Below, piece after piece: positions 4,974 through 5,923 of a stretch of DNA of 5,923 nucleotides. This DNA comes from an uncultured Collinsella sp. (GTDB taxonomy: Bacteria; Actinomycetota; Coriobacteriia; Coriobacteriales; Coriobacteriaceae). How positions within the stretch are numbered: the stretch's first letter is position 1; the number at the start of each line of letters is the position of its first letter. Both the position numbers and the translations under genes were made by a program. The notes beneath the pieces are model-generated. The model was given only the letters and a program-made list of their open reading frames with translations, made no database searches and was not told the DNA's origin. Location: NCBI GenBank assembly GCA_900547285.1, contig URGF01000119.1, positions 1 to 5,923 on the forward strand, written 5' to 3'.

Positions 4974-5594
4974 TTAGGCCATACGGATGGCGACGAGACC
5001 ATTCTTGGCACCCGGGACAGCGCCCTTGACCAAGATGAGGTTCTGCTCGGCATCGATGCGGACAACGGAAAGGTTCTTGACGGTAACGCGCTCGTTACCC
5101 ATGTGACCGGCCATCTTGACGCCCTTGAGGACGCGCGCAGGATAGGCGCACTGACCGATAGAACCGGGGTGACGCTGGAAGTGAGAACCATGCGTCATAG
5201 GACCGCGGCGCTGACCCCAGCGCTTGATGCGACCCTGGAAGCCCTTACCCTTGGAGGTACCGATGACGTCGACCTTCTCGACATCAGCGAAATCAGCGAC
5301 GGTGACGACCTCGCCGACCTTGTGCTCCTCGCCGTTCTCGACGCGGACCTCACGAAGGAAGCGGACAGGCTCGACGCCAGCCTTGGCGAAGTGACCAGCC
5401 ATGGGCTTGTTCACGTTCTTGGCCTTGATGTCGCCGAAACCGATCTGGACGGCGTCATAGCCGTCGGTTGCCTGAGTTTTAACCTGCGAGACAGCGCAGG
5501 GGCCAGCCTGGATGACCGTGACGGGAACGACGTTGTCGTCCTCGTCCCAAACCTGGGTCATGCCAATCTTGCGGCCGAGAATCATGCTGATCAA
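4974..5594 (-). CDS. rplC: 50S ribosomal protein L3 (probable TTG start)
   Basis: L3 is an early-assembly protein reaching toward the peptidyl-transferase centre. The 206-residue product reads MISMILGRKIGMTQVWDEDD at its start, the ILG-(R/K)-K-(I/V)-GMTQ signature, then the extended loop TSKGKGFQGRIKRWGQRRGPMTHGSHFQRHPGSIG (about 113-147), KMAGHMGNERVTVKNL and the NLILVKGAVPGAKNGLV end. The position matching the methylated Gln150 of E. coli is Ala, as I recall is common elsewhere. The start is TTG at 5594-5592: it has GGGA 7 nt upstream and gives the seven-residue lead-in of homologues. The next candidate, ATG at 5585-5583, has no ribosome-binding site at useful distance. The TTG lies inside a small palindrome (5603-5589). 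It is the first gene of this transcribed segment. Confidence 0.97.
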   Translation of the reverse strand: MISMILGRKIGMTQVWDEDDNVVPVTVIQAGPCAVSQVKTQATDGYDAVQIGFGDIKAKNVNKPMAGHFAKAGVEPVRFLREVRVENGEEHKVGEVVTVADFADVEKVDVIGTSKGKGFQGRIKRWGQRRGPMTHGSHFQRHPGSIGQCAYPARVLKGVKMAGHMGNERVTVKNLSVVRIDAEQNLILVKGAVPGAKNGLVAIRMA

Positions 5595-5614
5595 GATATG
5601 ATCCCAACTCTCGC

Positions 5615-5666
5615 GTGGTCTTGGGACAATGCGTACACCACCGAGCGTACGCCCCTAGAGGACCAC
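5615..5666 (-). promoter_or_regulatory. Start-proximal hairpin of the rplC leader
   Basis: On the minus strand, GTGGTC (5666-5661) pairs with GACCAC (5620-5615). Inside, GGG (5655-5653) pairs with CCC (5625-5623), and the apical stem GCGTACGCT (5652-5644) pairs with GGTGTACGC (5639-5631), nine pairs including two G-U, around a CGGT loop. The segments are joined by small internal loops (CTCTA opposite AA, and a 5-nt bulge ATTGT). The hairpin ends about 20 nt before the rplC TTG start, near enough to influence ribosome access. The pairing is read directly; function is inferred. Confidence 0.6.
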
Positions 5667-5685
5667 TACTTACACGACGTGCTCC

Positions 5686-5761
5686 CCAGCCTTGTATTGC
5701 GTCCGGACTACCTGACAACCCTATTAAGCAGGCATTTTGTCCAGCCAGAATACTCCCCTGG
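5686..5761 (-). promoter_or_regulatory. Long promoter-proximal hairpin of the rplC leader (76 nt)
   Basis: Read on the minus strand, the arms pair in register over four helical segments. These are CCAG (5761-5758)/CTGG (5689-5686); GTATT (5753-5749)/AATAC (5698-5694); CTGGAC (5744-5739)/GTCCGG (5708-5703) with one G-U; and TGCCTG (5734-5729)/CAGGTA (5714-5709) with one G-U. Between them are two symmetric 4x4 internal loops and a 4-nt AAAA bulge, with a 14-nt apical loop. That is 21 pairs with balanced interruptions, a form typical of functional leader RNAs and hard to explain by chance. It begins about 10 nt after the inferred transcription start. By position it matches the L4-responsive leaders of S10 operons in other bacteria, but I see no proof of homology. 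Confidence 0.65.
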
Positions 5762-5777
5762 TTTCACACAGCTGTTT

Positions 5778-5783
5778 AGTATA
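5778..5783 (-). promoter_or_regulatory. Candidate -10 box (TATACT) of the promoter for the rplC transcript
   Basis: TATACT on the minus strand matches five of six bases of the sigma-70-type -10 consensus TATAAT. At 17-18 bp upstream the sequence is CGATGG/TCGATG (about 5807-5801), a poor -35 (at best three of six matches). Transcription would start near 5771, giving a leader of about 175 nt before rplC with the long hairpin near its 5' end. The agreement between the -10, the start of the hairpin and the gene-free interval supports the call; the weak -35 limits it. Confidence 0.5.
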
Positions 5784-5829
5784 CACGGCTGCGGACGTAT
5801 CCATCGAGATTCATATTTCACTCACATTG

Positions 5830-5843
5830 TTTACGCAGGTAAA
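5830..5843. repeat. Inverted repeat TTTAC-gcag-GTAAA upstream of the rplC promoter
   Basis: Perfect 5-bp arms (5830-5834 and 5839-5843) around a 4-bp spacer, centred about 65 bp upstream of the inferred transcription start. This is the size and placement of a possible regulator binding site, but arms this short can arise by chance and no known operator is recognised. Confidence 0.3.
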
Positions 5844-5923
5844 GTGCGTGGCACGTTCCCAGTGTGCTGCGGAGGGGGCGGGCCTGAGGCATATTAAGGT
5901 TGCTGCTCTACAGTCCTGCTCAC

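Larger units (their letters stand above)
5595..5923. other. Gene-free region upstream of rplC (329 nt)
   Basis: No open frame here resembles a protein on either strand. In particular, the C-terminus of S10 (rpsJ), the usual left-hand neighbour of rplC, is not recognisable in any minus-strand frame. The part from about 5771 to 5595 is the inferred structured leader. From 5784 to 5923 there is the weak -35 region, a perfect short inverted repeat (5830-5843), and about 80 nt at the window edge in which I see no clear feature: no terminator hairpin with a U-run and no tRNA. Confidence 0.7.

Noticed and set aside
5724..5735. A three-codon leader peptide (ATG CCT GCT TAA) in the rplC leader
   Set aside because: No ribosome-binding site, no run of regulatory codons, and the bases belong to the long hairpin.
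5103..5897. A plus-strand frame covering the rplC leader and promoter
   Set aside because: Half of it is antisense to L3, and the rest runs through the structured leader. Composition changes abruptly at the rplC start, as expected for a chance opening.
1..5923. Mobile elements, CRISPR arrays, tRNA or rRNA genes
   Set aside because: No direct-repeat array, transposase-like frame, terminal repeats or cloverleaf found. Gene order and base composition are uniform for a conserved chromosomal locus.

Overview
The window is a stretch of the S10-spc ribosomal protein cluster. All of its genes lie on the minus strand, so transcription runs from the right-hand end to the left. The order is rplC (L3), rplD (L4), rplW (L23), rplB (L2), rpsS (S19), rplV (L22), rpsC (S3), rplP (L16), rpmC (L29), rpsQ (S17), rplN (L14), and the first 37 codons of rplX (L24), which runs off the left edge. 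The GC-rich sequence, Shine-Dalgarno sites before most genes, one GTG and one probable TTG start, and protein wording (for example the L3, L2 and S3 N-termini and the Ala/Glu-rich tail on L16) suggest a high-GC Gram-positive. My best guess is Actinomycetota, class Coriobacteriia (a Collinsella/Olsenella/Atopobium relative). That placement is inference from memory of these families, not a search.

Layout in transcription order: positions 5923-5595 hold no gene. They contain a candidate promoter (-10 TATACT at 5783-5778) followed by a leader of about 175 nt with two extended hairpins before rplC. rplC-rplD-rplW follow closely (46-nt and 0-nt gaps). A 179-nt gap then separates rplW from rplB. It is filled with three consecutive strong hairpins and a segment complementary to the rplB ribosome-binding site. 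rplB-rpsS-rplV-rpsC-rplP-rpmC-rpsQ are tightly packed (gaps of 32, 14 and 6 nt, two 1-base stop/start overlaps, then 16 nt). A 118-nt gap before rplN folds on paper into a closed three-way junction. rplN and rplX are 13 nt apart.

The proteins are ordinary in sequence and cover the large-subunit tunnel and peptidyl-transferase surroundings (L2, L3, L4, L16, L22, L23, L29), the L14/L24 region, and 30S proteins S3, S17 and S19. The unusual part is the RNA. Every long non-coding gap (before rplC, rplB and rplN) is densely self-complementary, while the other gaps are 46 nt or less and show at most a weak inverted repeat. This suggests a cluster divided into three translational modules, each with its own structured leader and possibly under ribosomal-protein autoregulation. 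rpsJ (S10), normally directly upstream of rplC, is not in the 329 nt shown.
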